Assembly (NCBI GenBank): GCA_021464415.1
Contig: CM038470.1
Span: 10,552,394-10,616,393, forward strand
Reading direction: 5' to 3'
DNA length: 64,000 nt
DNA from: Lonicera japonica
Lineage: Eukaryota > Streptophyta > Magnoliopsida > Dipsacales > Caprifoliaceae
Shown: positions 32,379-44,600 of the stretch, one piece after another
Numbering within the stretch: the stretch's first letter is position 1
Layout of the letters: the number at the start of each line of letters is the position of its first letter
Program-made: the position numbers and the translations under genes
The notes under the pieces: generated by a model
Database searches by the model: none
The model's input: the letters and a program-made list of their open reading frames with translations, nothing else
Told to the model about the DNA's origin: nothing

Positions 32379-35300
32379 ATGGCTTCATCACTTGAAGGAG
32401 GTACTCACTCTCTTTCGATCTGTGTCTTTTGGCTCTGTAATAATATCATCGATCGTTAATTTTGAACTTAAGTAACAAAAATTTATATCTTTTACTTACT
32501 GATCTTAATTAGTACGTTATTTTAATTTATTTTATTTGTAGAAATACATCAATGGAACAGTGTATGTAATTCAGTGACTAGTTCAAACCTTTTAATTTTC
32601 TCCATATAACACTGATGGAAGATTTTATGCATGCAATCTGCTTTACAAGGGAAGTGCAACCTCATAGAAAGAAAGACAAATTAGGGGAAAATGAGTTAAA
32701 AACTCTCTCAAATCCTTCCCCAGATTTGAGGGTTCCCCATTAATCTTGCCAAACTAGGATTGGAGGAGATTTTTCATTTGATTGCAAAGTTGGAAAATGA
32801 TTAACAAAATACAATTTTTATATGAGAAATTTAAGAAAGAGGGTATGATTTGCTCACATGTTGTACATTCTTTCCTCATATTCCATGGATTTTTTTTACT
32901 ACGCACACCTGGAGAATTGGATTTCATAGAAAACCGAAAAATAACATACCATCTCACCAAATCACTCACCACATTTTCCTACTTCATGAAAAAAAGTGTT
33001 CGCTTTCTCAGTTGTTTTCTAACTGTGCAATCAAATGCACCACTGGCACCATAAACTTTTTCGAAACTTTTGCAAAAATTAGGAAAATGTTTTTCGCCAT
33101 TGGGGTGGCTTTTCAATCACATTGTTCTTCAAATTTGTAAAAAAATATGGAAATGACTACTATGATCCTAGTTGAAACCAGAAACAAAGAAAGAAAAACA
33201 ATGCATTTTGTTGTTGGTGTTTATGGGGTTTCAATTATCTCTGTTATTGACTTATCATTGTTGAGTAGGAAGTGACAGAGATGAGGAGAAAGGTCTGATC
33301 AGTCCACACTGGTGCACTCGATAGAGTTCCCAGAGGCGGATTGATTGGGACGAAAAGAAGTATGCGGCTGAGCTGCATTTGGCAGCTCATCGAGGTGATC
33401 TTGTGCTCTGAAGCAAATCCTCAATGATATTGGTTTTGCAGTGGATTTCGATGTGGTGGTAGCTGAATCTCAAGCTTCTGCTGTGAACGAGGCAAATGAA
33501 ATAGGAGAGACGGCGCTGTATACTACTGCATAAAAGGGGCATCTTGATATTGTGAAAGAATTGATGAAGCACACGGATGAGGAAACAATTTCCAAGAAGA
33601 ACCGGTCAGGGTTTGATCCATTCCATAGATCTGCCAAGCAAGGACACCTGGGTGAGTCTATGAACTTTGTTAAGCCATTCCTTCAATTTGTTTTATACAT
33701 GTAAATTTTACATATATATATATATATATCAGTTCCTCTCTAAGATCGAGGAGGGTCCTCTCTTTGAGGAAAAAAAAAAGGTATAGTCCATTTGAAGGAT
33801 TCAATGGGTGAGTGTTTCTCATGAACCTTAGTAGAGATATCTCTACATATATACGTTTTGAACCCACTTACTCAAACAGAAAATTGTACCCCAGCTTGTG
33901 TGGTAAGCCCATGTGTCAGTCCGAAGTTCAACTGCTGAGTGCTCAGTCCTCTAGTTTTTGTTACTTTTCTCCCAGAATTGAAGCAAAACCTAAACCAACT
34001 TGTTGAGTGCTTTTACAATTATCAAGAAATAACTTTAATGTCCTTGGAAGAACAAGCACAATGTTTTTTCTCAACGTTGATATCTTCTTTTCTTTTTCCT
34101 CTGATGGTAACGACGTCTAAATTCTTTGGAACTCAGTAAATTCACCATCCATGGTGGACTTGATTGCAGAAAGTGTCTATCAAATGCTTATAGTACGTTA
34201 GTTTCCACAAGGCTGTGTTTGAATGGCATCGACTGTAATTTACTTTTACATACATTCCACAATTTGATGCAAAGCAGTTGCACACTAAAAGGTAGTGCAG
34301 TTGATCTTCATCATTTTTTATGCCAGCCAACTGACATTTCATTTGCGTCAAAAACTTCTACATTATATTGAAAACTATTCCCATTACATTAACTTACCAA
34401 ACACTGAGTATGTTCTCAACTTGTTCCTTTGCTGAGCTTGTTCTGTACAAACGAGGAGATTAAATTTTAAAAATACCTTATTTGCAGAGATTGTACAAAT
34501 GCTGCTAGATCAGAATCCAGGGCTAAGCAAAACAATAGGCCCATCAAATGCAACCCCTCTTATATCTGCTGCTCACGGAGGCCATATGGCTGTAGTTAAT
34601 AAGCTCCTGCAAAATGACTCTAGCTTGTTGGATATTTGTATATCCAATGGAAAAATGCCTTGCATTTAGCTGCCAGACAAGGATATGTGGCCATTGTGAA
34701 GGCGTTGGTCAAGCTTGTTGGATATTTGTAGATCCAATGGAAAAATGCCTTGCATTTAGCTGCCAGACAAGGATATGCATGTGGCCATTGTGAAGGCATT
34801 GGTCCACAAAGATCCGCAATTGGGAAGACAAATGGACAATAATGGACAAACTGCAATGCATAGGGCTGCGAAGGGGGTTAACAGTGAGGTAGTGAACTTG
34901 CTGCTATAGGTTGACAAAGCCATTGCACTGCTTCCTGATAGTTTTGGTGGCACAGCATTGCATGTAGCTATCAAGAAAGAGCGAGCAGAGGTATAATTAG
35001 ATGCAACTTTACTACATAAAAGTGAAGTTCCAGTTCTTCTCTTTCACTTTCTGTTTCCTTTATCTCTCTAGATGTAGTGCAGGATTCTTTCACAAATATT
35101 TACTCATTGAGTAATTCTAGGGGGACTCAATTAAGCGATTAAAAAAAGTAATTTAGATGATGTGTCATAAGTTTATTGTTTCAAGAGCGTGACATACAGT
35201 CTTATCACTTCACGCACTGATCATTGCAATGGTGTCACATCGACTGAGCCACCTTTTTAATTCGCAATCCTGAGTCTCCATAACTATTGTTACTCATTGT

Positions 35301-36069
35301 ACTTTTTCCTTGTAGATAGTGAACGAGCTGTTACAAGTCCCTTGTACCAATGTTAACGCACTGACCCGAGATCACAAAACAGCTCTCGACATAGCCAAAA
35401 TGCTTCCCCTCTCTGCAGAGTCGTCAGATATAAAGGAACGCCTTTTGCACTGTGGTGCTGTTAGAGCCAAGTTTCTGTACCAAACAAAACCGAGTGAAGA
35501 GCTGACGAAAATTGTGACTCAGATGACAAACAAGGTTAAGAAATTTCGATCATCAAGGAGGGATCAACAAGGGAACCATGTTCTTTGCTACAATTGCCTA
35601 GCTTTGTGTCTTTATTTGCTGTACCCAGTGGGTTGACAGTGATGGAACAGCCATGGCAGTGATGCCCATTGCGTTTATGATCTTCTTCGTGTTCAATTCC
35701 ATTGTGCTTTTTGCATCCTTAGCTGTCATCGTAGTTCAGATTATGTTGGTAAGACGAAGGCAAAAATAGAAAGACAGCTTGTGCAAGTGATGATAACTAG
35801 TTGATGCAATTGGCTTCTGCTTCCACTTTAGTAGCATTTACGGCATCCTCTTATATAGTGGTTGGCCGAAAGGACAAGGGGACTGCACTTTTGGTTACCA
35901 TAGTTGGAGGATGGACAATCACCATGTTTCTCGTCATTGTAATTTTTCATGCGGTGATTTCAAAATGGGACGAGCGGATGAGGAAGACAATGCACGCCAT
36001 AATGTCCCCACATTTGGGAGGGCCTCATCTGTACTTACAGATGTGAGTGCTGTGGGACTATACTTATGA
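32379..36069 (+). pseudogene. ITN1-like ankyrin/PGG protein, decayed paralogue
   Basis: The exon plan of the intact gene at 41629-45414 is preserved. Exon 1 is 32379-32400 (22 nt, ATGGCTTCA start, GT at 32401), exon 2 33269-33652, exon 3 34488-34990 and exon 4 35316-36069, all with GT-AG borders. Recognisable protein pieces are AAELHLAAHRGDL, NEIGETALYTTA, ISKKNRSGFDPFH, VNELLQVPCTNVNALTRDHK and ASSYIVVGRK. Breaks are an in-frame TAG at 33322-33324, a one-base loss after RGDL near 33400, TAA at about 33532, an internal duplication of about 90 bp in exon 3 (34621-34706 repeated at 34710-34800), a deletion removing the residues before the PGG region, and several stops in the transmembrane part. 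No functional product is possible. It faces the intact gene tail to tail. Confidence 0.9.
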
Positions 36070-37989
36070 GGTAGGTCTACTTTGCTACTCCTTGGTAGTA
36101 GCTAGTGATTTGTACTGTCTACAACATCTATATACAACATGCAGGTAATACTATGTGTCGGCCGGGCAGGCATAAACCCATGTTTTTATATTTTTCTTTC
36201 ATTTCGATCCGGTGTTTGGGATTAAAGTATTAAACCAATATGGTGTTTGGAGATTGCTTGCATGGGCAAGATCAAAGACAAATATTTATGGATTAGCATA
36301 TTATGCTTTCACTGTTTTTAGTTGCATATGTGATGGAAAACATATATATATATATATATATATTTAGTTCTCAGCAACCATTGCGTATCGATGGATGCAT
36401 GGATGAGACCAATATATGTGACGGTTGTGCATGCATGTGCATTTACATATGTAAAGAGGGAAGGAAAAGAAGAGAGTAAAACCTCGAGTAATATAAGTAT
36501 TATTCTCAGCTATTAATTGCGTTGAAATTAATGTTTTACTCTAACCAAGCGTGTGGTGTTTGCTAGGCAATTAATATTAACACCCCTCCTACAACACCCG
36601 AAACTAATTACCCTAATGCTAACCGATTCTCTTTCACACATTTCTATCTCGTCTTCCATCAATTAGTCGAGGACCCATTCAAATGGGATGAATACAGGCC
36701 AATGTCACCCCATTTAAGGCATAAATCCAGGTAATGAGTAATGGCAAACATAATTTCATATACGTATATTAATTGTTATACGAGCATCAATAGCAAATGC
36801 AAGTCTTCTGGATTAATCGAGTAATTACTGGAACAAAGTCTAATGTTTTTAAGAAAGAGATACCAATGGGAAAACCTTTTTATTCTTTTAGCAAGCGTCC
36901 CACATTGAGAAAGTCAAGCAGACGTTGGCATTGCTACAAAGAGGAAGCAACAGGCATATTAACAACTCAAGAAGCTATGTGATAAGCATTTAGCGAACTA
37001 TTCTTTCGCCTTTTACTAAAGAATATTGTATGCTCGTCACTTATATAAGTGGCATACGCCTATTTTCTTTTTTTTTTCCACGTGCTGACTCAAATATCTA
37101 ACTCATAATATATAGATTTGTTTATCCTGAACCATATCTGAATCATAATAGATTTGTTTATCTAATGGAACAATCTTCTCAGGTGATTGGTAAGATAGAA
37201 AACAAGTTTGAATATGATTTTCTCTTCCAACAAAAGGAGATAACGATTCGGATTTTGAATATGATTTTTCACAATAAAAGAAACACTGGATTAGATCCAA
37301 ATCAATAACACCTCAAAACACAATGAGAAAGATACGAACACGACTTGGACCAGAACCATTGCCAAGTCTATTCATGGCAAAGTATTGTGTAACCACAAAG
37401 ACAATCAAGTGGGGTTTAATATGAACTTTATATCTATGCTTATGGATCCAAGACTTTTTTTTTCCCATTTTATAGAAATAGAAGTGGTAGATATTTGTTT
37501 TGTCTTTTGAAGGGCACACAACATGATTGTTTAGGCTTACCCTGTTTTATAACACAAAGGGTACAAAAGATGGTGGTGGGCTTAGAACCTTGAGTGTCAG
37601 TTTCTAAAAGTTTGCCTTCAAAACCCATTTTGTCTTTAAAGTAGAGGGGGAAATTGGTGGACATGAAGCTCTAAAATGACTTCCAATAAGGGCTCCATCT
37701 ATTTGGCAACTGTTGAGGCACAGTAACTTTATCCTTCAAATTTCTGTGGTACCGTAGACCAAAAAAAATAAATTTCTGTGGTGCCTGGCAGCAGAGTAGA
37801 GTCGCAGTCTCTGTTTGTTATCTCATCCGCGTTATTAAAGGCGTGCACATAATTTTTTATTCTAGTACATAATGTTTATAACTTATCCGGAGATCAAATA
37901 TTTTAAACATAATGTTAAAATAAAGACTCAACAAATATGTCCTATATAAAAAGAGCTTATATATCTCGGGATTGGCATTGATCACTTGC
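36070..37989. other. AT-rich intergenic DNA
   Basis: No gene is supported. It holds a TA dinucleotide run at 36340-36362, two short direct copies of an ATAGATTTGTTTATC-like sequence at about 37114 and 37150, and the dispersed non-coding repeat at 37545-37905 related to 30150-30645. Confidence 0.5.
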
Positions 37990-39075
37990 ATCCTCATTAA
38001 CTAGGGTTGGTTTTTTCATCATGTGCAAGACATCTCCACCAAATTTCATCAAAAAAATTCAACCGGAAAGTGGGCTAACTACATGATTAAAAAAATATTG
38101 GATTTTATATATCTATTTTTGTACCAATATTTTTCAATCCTATAACTAACTCACTTCCCGGTTGAATTTTTTGATGAAATTTGGTGGAGATGTTCTACAC
38201 ATGATGAATAACATTCCCACCAAATTTCATCCAAAAATTCCATCGAAAAGCATGCAAAATGACCCAGCCGGTAAATAAGGTCCTTAAGTTAAGATCCTTA
38301 CTTGAAATTTCCCATATATATAGCATTTCAAGTAAGGATCTTAACTTAAGGATTTTATTTACTGACCGGGCCATTTAGCACACTTCCCGATAGAATTTTT
38401 TAATAAAATTTGGTGGGGATGTTCTTCATCATATGCAGAATATCTCCACCAAATATCATCAGAAAATTCAACTAGGAAGTGGGTTAACTAAAGGATTTCA
38501 ATCTTGTAGATAAACCACTTCTTGGTTGAATTTTTTGATGAAATTTGGTGGTGATGTTTTGCACATGATGAATAACATCCCCACCAAATTTCATCGAAAA
38601 ATTCCATCATAAAACGTGCAAAATAGCCCGGCCCATAAATAAGGTCCTTACTTGAAATTTTCCCATATATATATAGCATTTCAAGTAAGGACCTTAACTT
38701 AAGTACCTTATTTATGGACCGGGCCATTTGACACGCTTCCCAATGAAATTTTTTGATGAAATTTGGTGAGGATGTTCATCATGTGAAGAACATCGTTACC
38801 AAATTTCATCAAAAAATTCAACCGGAAAGTGGGTTAACTACATGATTGAAAAAATATTGGATTTTATATATTTATTTTTGTACCAATATTTTTCAATCCT
38901 GCAATTGACCTACTTCCCGGTTGAATTTTTTAATGAAATTTGGTGTTGATGTTCTACACATGATGAATAACATCTCCACCAAATTTCATTGAAAAATTCT
39001 CTTGAAAAGCATACAAAATATCCGGATCCGTAAATAAGGTCCTTACTTAAAAATTTTCATATATATATATATATG
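37990..39075. repeat. Array of alternating imperfect hairpins
   Basis: Successive ~200-bp inverted repeats share end motifs ACCAAATTTCATC...AAATTCAACCGG and the inverse CCGGTTGAATTTTTTGATGA. Type 1 hairpins (about 38030-38200 and 38800-38960) have a centre of AAAAATATTGGATTTTATAT paired with ACCAATATTTTTCAATCCT. Type 2 hairpins (about 38220-38400 and 38575-38750) have AAGGTCCTTA...CTTGAAAT paired with ATTTCAAGTAAGGACCTTAA around a TATATATA loop. A shorter one lies at 38450-38560. A partial type 2 arm closes the array at 38985-39060. Confidence 0.85.
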
Positions 39076-39279
39076 GCTATAATTGATCACCACATTTTTC
39101 TACACGCACTATAGTTGAAATTTGCTTCGAGAATTCTAATCAATTATTAAAAGCAAAATTATTATTTTTAACTTGATTAGTAGTCAAAATAAAATTTATG
39201 TATTACACTAAAATTTATAATTGATTATGTCCTGAAAGAGGACAGAGACATTATTTGTGATAGTCCAAAAAATTATAAG

Positions 39280-40185
39280 TTGACTGTTAATTTAAGGTGG
39301 GAGTCACACGCTCCCTCCCACCCCAAAAAAACACATTATAAAAGGATGTACTTCTCCCTCTTGCCCCTTCACAAACCTCAGCCAGACCACACAAAAGAAG
39401 AAACGACTGCAAATTTAAATCCCAATCCAAGTGATAACACGCAATACTTTGACATGGAACTTACCACCCACAAAAACCTTTTCTTTCACCCCACAAACTC
39501 TCCTCCACAATCTGCCGAATTTGAGTTCAAAATGTCCCCAGTCTCTTCACAAACAGACACCGCCACACCTTCCCCAGCCGATGAGCTCTTCTACAAGGGA
39601 AAACTCCTCCCCCTTCACCTCCCACCGCGCTTACAAATGTTTGAAAAACTCCTCCAAAACTCCAACTCCTATGACAAAACAAGAAGCTCCTCCAATGCTT
39701 TATTCAACACTCCATTAACCACCACTAGCCATGAGTATTTCTTTGATTATTCAAGTGAATCTTGCCATGTTAGTCAAGAACTTGAAGCAGAGGAGTACAT
39801 TTTTTGTGATTCGAGTGAAGCAAGTGAATTCATCAATGTGCACTCGAAAAAGCGTTGGACTGAAGTGTACAAGTTTATCAAGCAGTCTTCGATTGGTTCA
39901 AGAGTGAACGCCTATCGGGCCTACCTTAAGTCTTTGTTTAGTAAAACTAGCTGCTGCTCTGCAGTAGACTGTGTAAAAATGGACGGTTCTTCTTTTCCTT
40001 CAAAGTCGAGTAATTTGAATGAGTTTAAGTTTGTTGACCGAAGCAAAAGTTTCGACTTGGAGCTTGAGAGTTCAATTCAGAGCGCGATTGCTCATTGCAA
40101 AATGTCTTCTCAAGGGAGTGTGAGTGACATTGAGTTTTGTTCATCGTCAAGTTCTAGGGTAGTTTTTAAAGATCGTGAAAGATGA
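39280..40185 (+). CDS. MAKR3/4-like membrane-associated kinase regulator
   Basis: A single-exon frame of 301 codons. Family landmarks are YFDMELTTH (residues 56-64), EFEFKM (80-85), the hallmark block SPADELFYKGKLLPLHLPP (98-116), a basic/helical segment KFIKQSSIGSRVNAYRAYLK before SLFSKTSCC, and the C-terminal FDLELESSIQSAIAHCK. MAKR proteins are related to BKI1: basic residues hold them at the plasma membrane and the C-terminal part can bind receptor kinases, so the likely role is modulation of receptor-kinase signalling. No membrane helix is present. The start is uncertain. ATG 39280 gives the longest frame, 39346 is also in frame, and a TATA box at 39337 favours 39454 (243 aa). However, the family-typical residues before DMEL argue for translation from further upstream. 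An AATAAA lies 163 nt after the stop. Confidence 0.8.
   Translation: MTVNLRWESHAPSHPKKTHYKRMYFSLLPLHKPQPDHTKEETTANLNPNPSDNTQYFDMELTTHKNLFFHPTNSPPQSAEFEFKMSPVSSQTDTATPSPADELFYKGKLLPLHLPPRLQMFEKLLQNSNSYDKTRSSSNALFNTPLTTTSHEYFFDYSSESCHVSQELEAEEYIFCDSSEASEFINVHSKKRWTEVYKFIKQSSIGSRVNAYRAYLKSLFSKTSCCSAVDCVKMDGSSFPSKSSNLNEFKFVDRSKSFDLELESSIQSAIAHCKMSSQGSVSDIEFCSSSSSRVVFKDRER
39337..39344 (+). promoter_or_regulatory. Candidate TATA box (TATAAAAG)
   Basis: This is a canonical plant TATA sequence. A start of transcription about 30 bp downstream (near 39367-39372) would place it inside the longest MAKR frame and would make ATG 39454 the first usable codon. Confidence 0.45.
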
Positions 40186-40347
40186 GGAATTACTTGCAAG
40201 TAGGTTCTAGTTATTGGCCAAGCATTTGCATTGTGTGTATTAAACATTTTGTGTATTCTATATGTCTAGAGTTATTTAATTCAGTATGGTCTAGAGTTGT
40301 CTAGTACTATTTAAACATAGAGACATATAAGAGTTTGTGAAATGGTA

Positions 40348-40353
40348 AATAAA
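40348..40353 (+). terminator. Candidate polyadenylation signal of the MAKR gene
   Basis: AATAAA in an AT-rich context downstream of the TGA at 40183-40185. The position is plausible for a plant 3' UTR. Confidence 0.4.
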
Positions 40354-41628
40354 AGTAAAGTGTTTCATTGAATATTTCATAAAAAAAATATCTTTCTTGA
40401 GTAGTAGGAAGTACAGAGATAACCGAGAGTGTTAAATGTAAAAAATAGCCCTCAAGAATATATTGCTTATTAATTGAGAAGTCCTAAATTAATAATTTTC
40501 TTTCTTTTTCAACAAATAATCAATATATCAACTTTGACAATAGTAAATAAATTTTGTTCTTAGATATTGATGACCTTGACATTATTATATTTTTAAATAA
40601 GATAAAAAATTCAGCATAGAATATTAATTTGGTATGAATGGAGAATCATAGAACATAAGAATGTAGAGGTGTTGAAGTAAAGAGTTCTTTGACACCATTA
40701 ATTCGCAAGTGGGTACGTTAAACTTGAAACTAGGAAAACTTGCCAGCTAGATCTTTGACAAGATTAGAGCAAAATCAAAGCATCCAAAAAGACTGATTTG
40801 ATTATGTTGAGCTCTAAGGGATACTGAAAAGTACACAACAATAAACTCAATCCCCCACCAATGTTCCATTGTTCCATAGAGAAAATGAAAGAAGAAAAAA
40901 CCTCCACTCACATATCTTCATCATTATTTGGTCACTGGTTCTTGCATTCAGTTGTTTTTCCTTCCCCTTTTCTCTTTCAAAGAATTTGCAGTTATAATAA
41001 GTATAATGAATAAATATTACGTCAGCGTTCAAATTAATTTTATTTTTATTTTTTTATTTTTTAGTTTAATTTTTTTTTGTTGTGGACGGGTGTTTGGGGG
41101 TGTTAACATGATCAGTGTACCAAGGCAAGCACCTTTACAAACCTACCACCAACTGTTTCATACAAGAAGGCAACGGCTGTTAAAGTAACCTAATACAAGT
41201 AGTATATATGAGTTTCTTAGTAACATAAATTGGAACGTTACAACCATCACTTACCCACTAGTATAAATGAGGCTTTTGATGTGTGTGTAATAGAGATCCC
41301 AATTGAGGCACTTCTTCATCCTTGATGCGGAGAAATGGTACCTTTCTGTTGTGCAAATCAGAGGTAGCAATCTCCCCACTTATATTTCTTTATTTAATCA
41401 TACTTACAAAGAAGCCCAAAACCATATGCGATAATCCCGTATTAGTAGCATATATCACGTTCACGTGGAACTGCATCCAATGAGTACGCCGTGTGTTTTC
41501 ATCTGAGGGTGACAAAAATACACCTGCAGAAGTCTCATCGCTTCCATGTCGCGTTTCTGGAGGAATTCCGCATGTCAAATCGATGTGGTACTCTGGCAAT
41601 ATTGAATATTTTCTCCTAAAACCTGCAC
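40354..41628. other. Intergenic DNA between convergent genes
   Basis: This lies between the MAKR gene and the 3' end of the minus-strand ITN1-like gene. A minus-strand AATAAA at 41394-41389, 235 nt beyond the stop, could serve the latter. No other gene is seen. Confidence 0.45.
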
Positions 41629-44600
41629 TCAAAGAGCATAGATCCGCTCAACATCCGAGTTATCCAATTCGGACCCATGCCATGAGTTGGATCCACTCCG
41701 AGCTGCATACCGCACCCTCCTCTTCATTGATCGGGTCCTCTTTGACTTCACCACATAATAAGTCATGGTGCCTAGAACCCCACCCATTATTGCTCCCCCT
41801 ACTACTGTAACCAAAATTGCAGCCCACTCGTACTTGCGGCCAACCACTATGTATGATGATGCCATAAATGCAACCGAAGTGCAAACTGAAGCCAACCACA
41901 TCAATTTGTTAATCACCCCCACAACCCGCCTTTCTGCCTTGGTCTCTCCTCTCACCAGCGTAATCTGAACTACGACAACAGCCAGTGATGTGAAAAGCGC
42001 AATGGCATTGAAGATGAAGAAGATTTTGAACGAAGCACTTGCCACCACCACAGCCATTCCGTTACTGTCGTCCCCACCGGGCACTGTGAAAATGGCAGCA
42101 AAGGCGACTGTGGCAAAAAGAACTGCCACCACGGTGACCGAGTTGGTGGCATTGTTGATCCCTTCGCGGTGAAGTTTCCTTAGTTCTTTGGCAATCCCGT
42201 GTACGTTCTTGTTTGTTTTCTTGGTTTGTTCGAGCTGGGTGAGGACATCTTTTTTAATTTGGCTCACGGTTTTCCTCAGCTCATCTCTTGGTTGGTTTAG
42301 ATCATTAGCTCTGAGAGCACCACAGCGGACCAGGCAGTCCTGTATATATGAGGACTCTTCAGAGAGGGGAAGTCCTTCAGCTATGTCGAGAGCAGTTTGA
42401 TGATTTGTGGTCAGTGCATTTACGTTGGTGTCGGGGAGGCGTAATAACTCATTCACTATCTGCAATTAAAAAGTAAATGGAAATCATTATTTGGATGTGA
42501 AGCAACAGGTATGCAACTTCTTTCAAGATTTGTGTGCAATAAAAGGTGGCGTTATTCATTTGATATTTGAGGTTTTTTAGAGTGAGGGAAAATCAATTTA
42601 GATTGCACACATAATAAATATAACACCCACTATTGTTGTGCATAGACATATATTATATTTTGCAAGCACTCTTTGCATTACATTGCTCAATAAGCGATGT
42701 ACACTTGGCCACTTGCTCAACATTAAATATTTAAGCAATCCCACAAAAAGATGAAATTGAAAAGATAAAATTAATCTACATCGTACACAAAATATAAAGA
42801 TAAATTAGACTTTGGCTGCCATAATGAAACGCTGGTACATATGAATGCATGATGACACAAAATTTATTTCATATACATAAACAATCAAACAAACAACATA
42901 TAACTATTAATTAAAAATGACTTCAATATTCTTCTCCATCGAGTCATTTTCCTAGGAGAAACAGAACTCGTATGCCTACCGAGTATATACATAAACATTC
43001 AAGTACGTTCATATACATGTTCCTCACACATAAATATATAGATATTGACTTTTCTATAACCAAGACATACTTGAGCCTATTAAGAGCACCCAACGACCCC
43101 TTAAGGGTACCTTTAGGCCCTCCAATCTGCATCCAGCCATGAACAAGACAAACGATGGGAGGTGAGACCAGGAGGATTCGAACGCATACATGTATCTATA
43201 GTTGGTATACTGATACATGTGCATTTAAAAAAATCTCAGCATGCATACATGTTGACATGTATGCTCATTAGACACGTCCAATTAATCTATATATTTGTCA
43301 CTGCAAAGAAAAATAGTTCCATTCAATGCACAACTGAGGCGTTTTGATGTGCTTTGTTAGTATACAAAAAGTACTTTCAGAATTCATCCAAACCACGGAA
43401 CGTAAATTAAAATAATTTTCCATATTAAAGGTTTTATAAGAAAATTATTCTTCAATGCAAAACATAGCTATGCATGAATAAGGTGCATCTAACTGTACCT
43501 CTGCTCGCTTTTTCCTGGTTGCTACATGCAAGGCCGTGTTCCCTTTCTTATCCGGCAGCATCACAATAGCTGCATCAGCATCGAGCAGCAATTTCACCAC
43601 CTCACAGCTAATTCCCTTCACAGCCATATGCAATGCAGTCTGTCCTTTTCTGTCTGTCCTTCTTGCCAATTGTGGATCTTTGTCAAGCAACGCCTTCACA
43701 ACGTCTACATGTCCCTGTCTGGCAGCTAAATGCAAGGCGTTTTTCCCGTTAGATCTAGAAATATCCAACAAGCTACAATCCTTTTGCAGAAGCTCATTAA
43801 CTACAGCCGTATGGCCTCCGTAAGCTGCAGATATAAGAGGGGTTGCATTTGATGGGCCAATTGTTTTGCTTAGCCCCGGATTATGGTCTAGCAGTACTTG
43901 TACAATCTCTGCGAACAAGAAATTGTGTGAATTTAATTGCCTTGTTTAGCACATAAAGAAGTTAAGGAAATAAGTTCATATACTGCTATTAACGCTAAGC
44001 ATCATCCTAAGTAGTTGTCACTATAAGAATTAGATTCTCAATCCATATTCACTTATATAAAAATCAACTATTAGAATGATTAAAGATATTTATACACAGA
44101 AAGGAGTAGAATACTATAATAAATTAATTAACAAATTTCAGATACTCACCATGGTGTCCTTGCTTTGCAGATACATGCAACGGATCAAACCCCGAACGAT
44201 TCTTCTTGGATATAGTTTCCTCATTCGAGTACTTCAACAATTCTTTCACAATACCAAGAAGACCCTTTTCTGCAGCAGTATAGAGTGCCGTGTCTCCTAA
44301 TTCATTCACCTCATTCACAATCGAAGCTCGAATCTCGGCTACCTCCACATCAAAGTCTTCTCCACTGAAAGTTCCAACCATTTGAGAATCAATATCGTTA
44401 AGGATCTTCTTCACGGCCTCAAGATCGCCTCGCTGAGCTGCCAAATGCAGCTCAGTGTCATTTTGCCGGCCAGTAACCTGCTTCACATACTTCTTCTTTC
44501 CGGCCTGATCTATCCGCTTGCCAGAATTTGAAAGAACCAGAGCAGGTGCTACTGCCGATGAAGGAGAAGGAGAAGGTGATGGTGACGGTGATTGCTCGCC

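Noticed and set aside
36898..36907. TCCCACATTG resembles the upstream element of plant snRNA genes.
   Set aside because: No TATA box at the required spacing and no snRNA-like sequence downstream.
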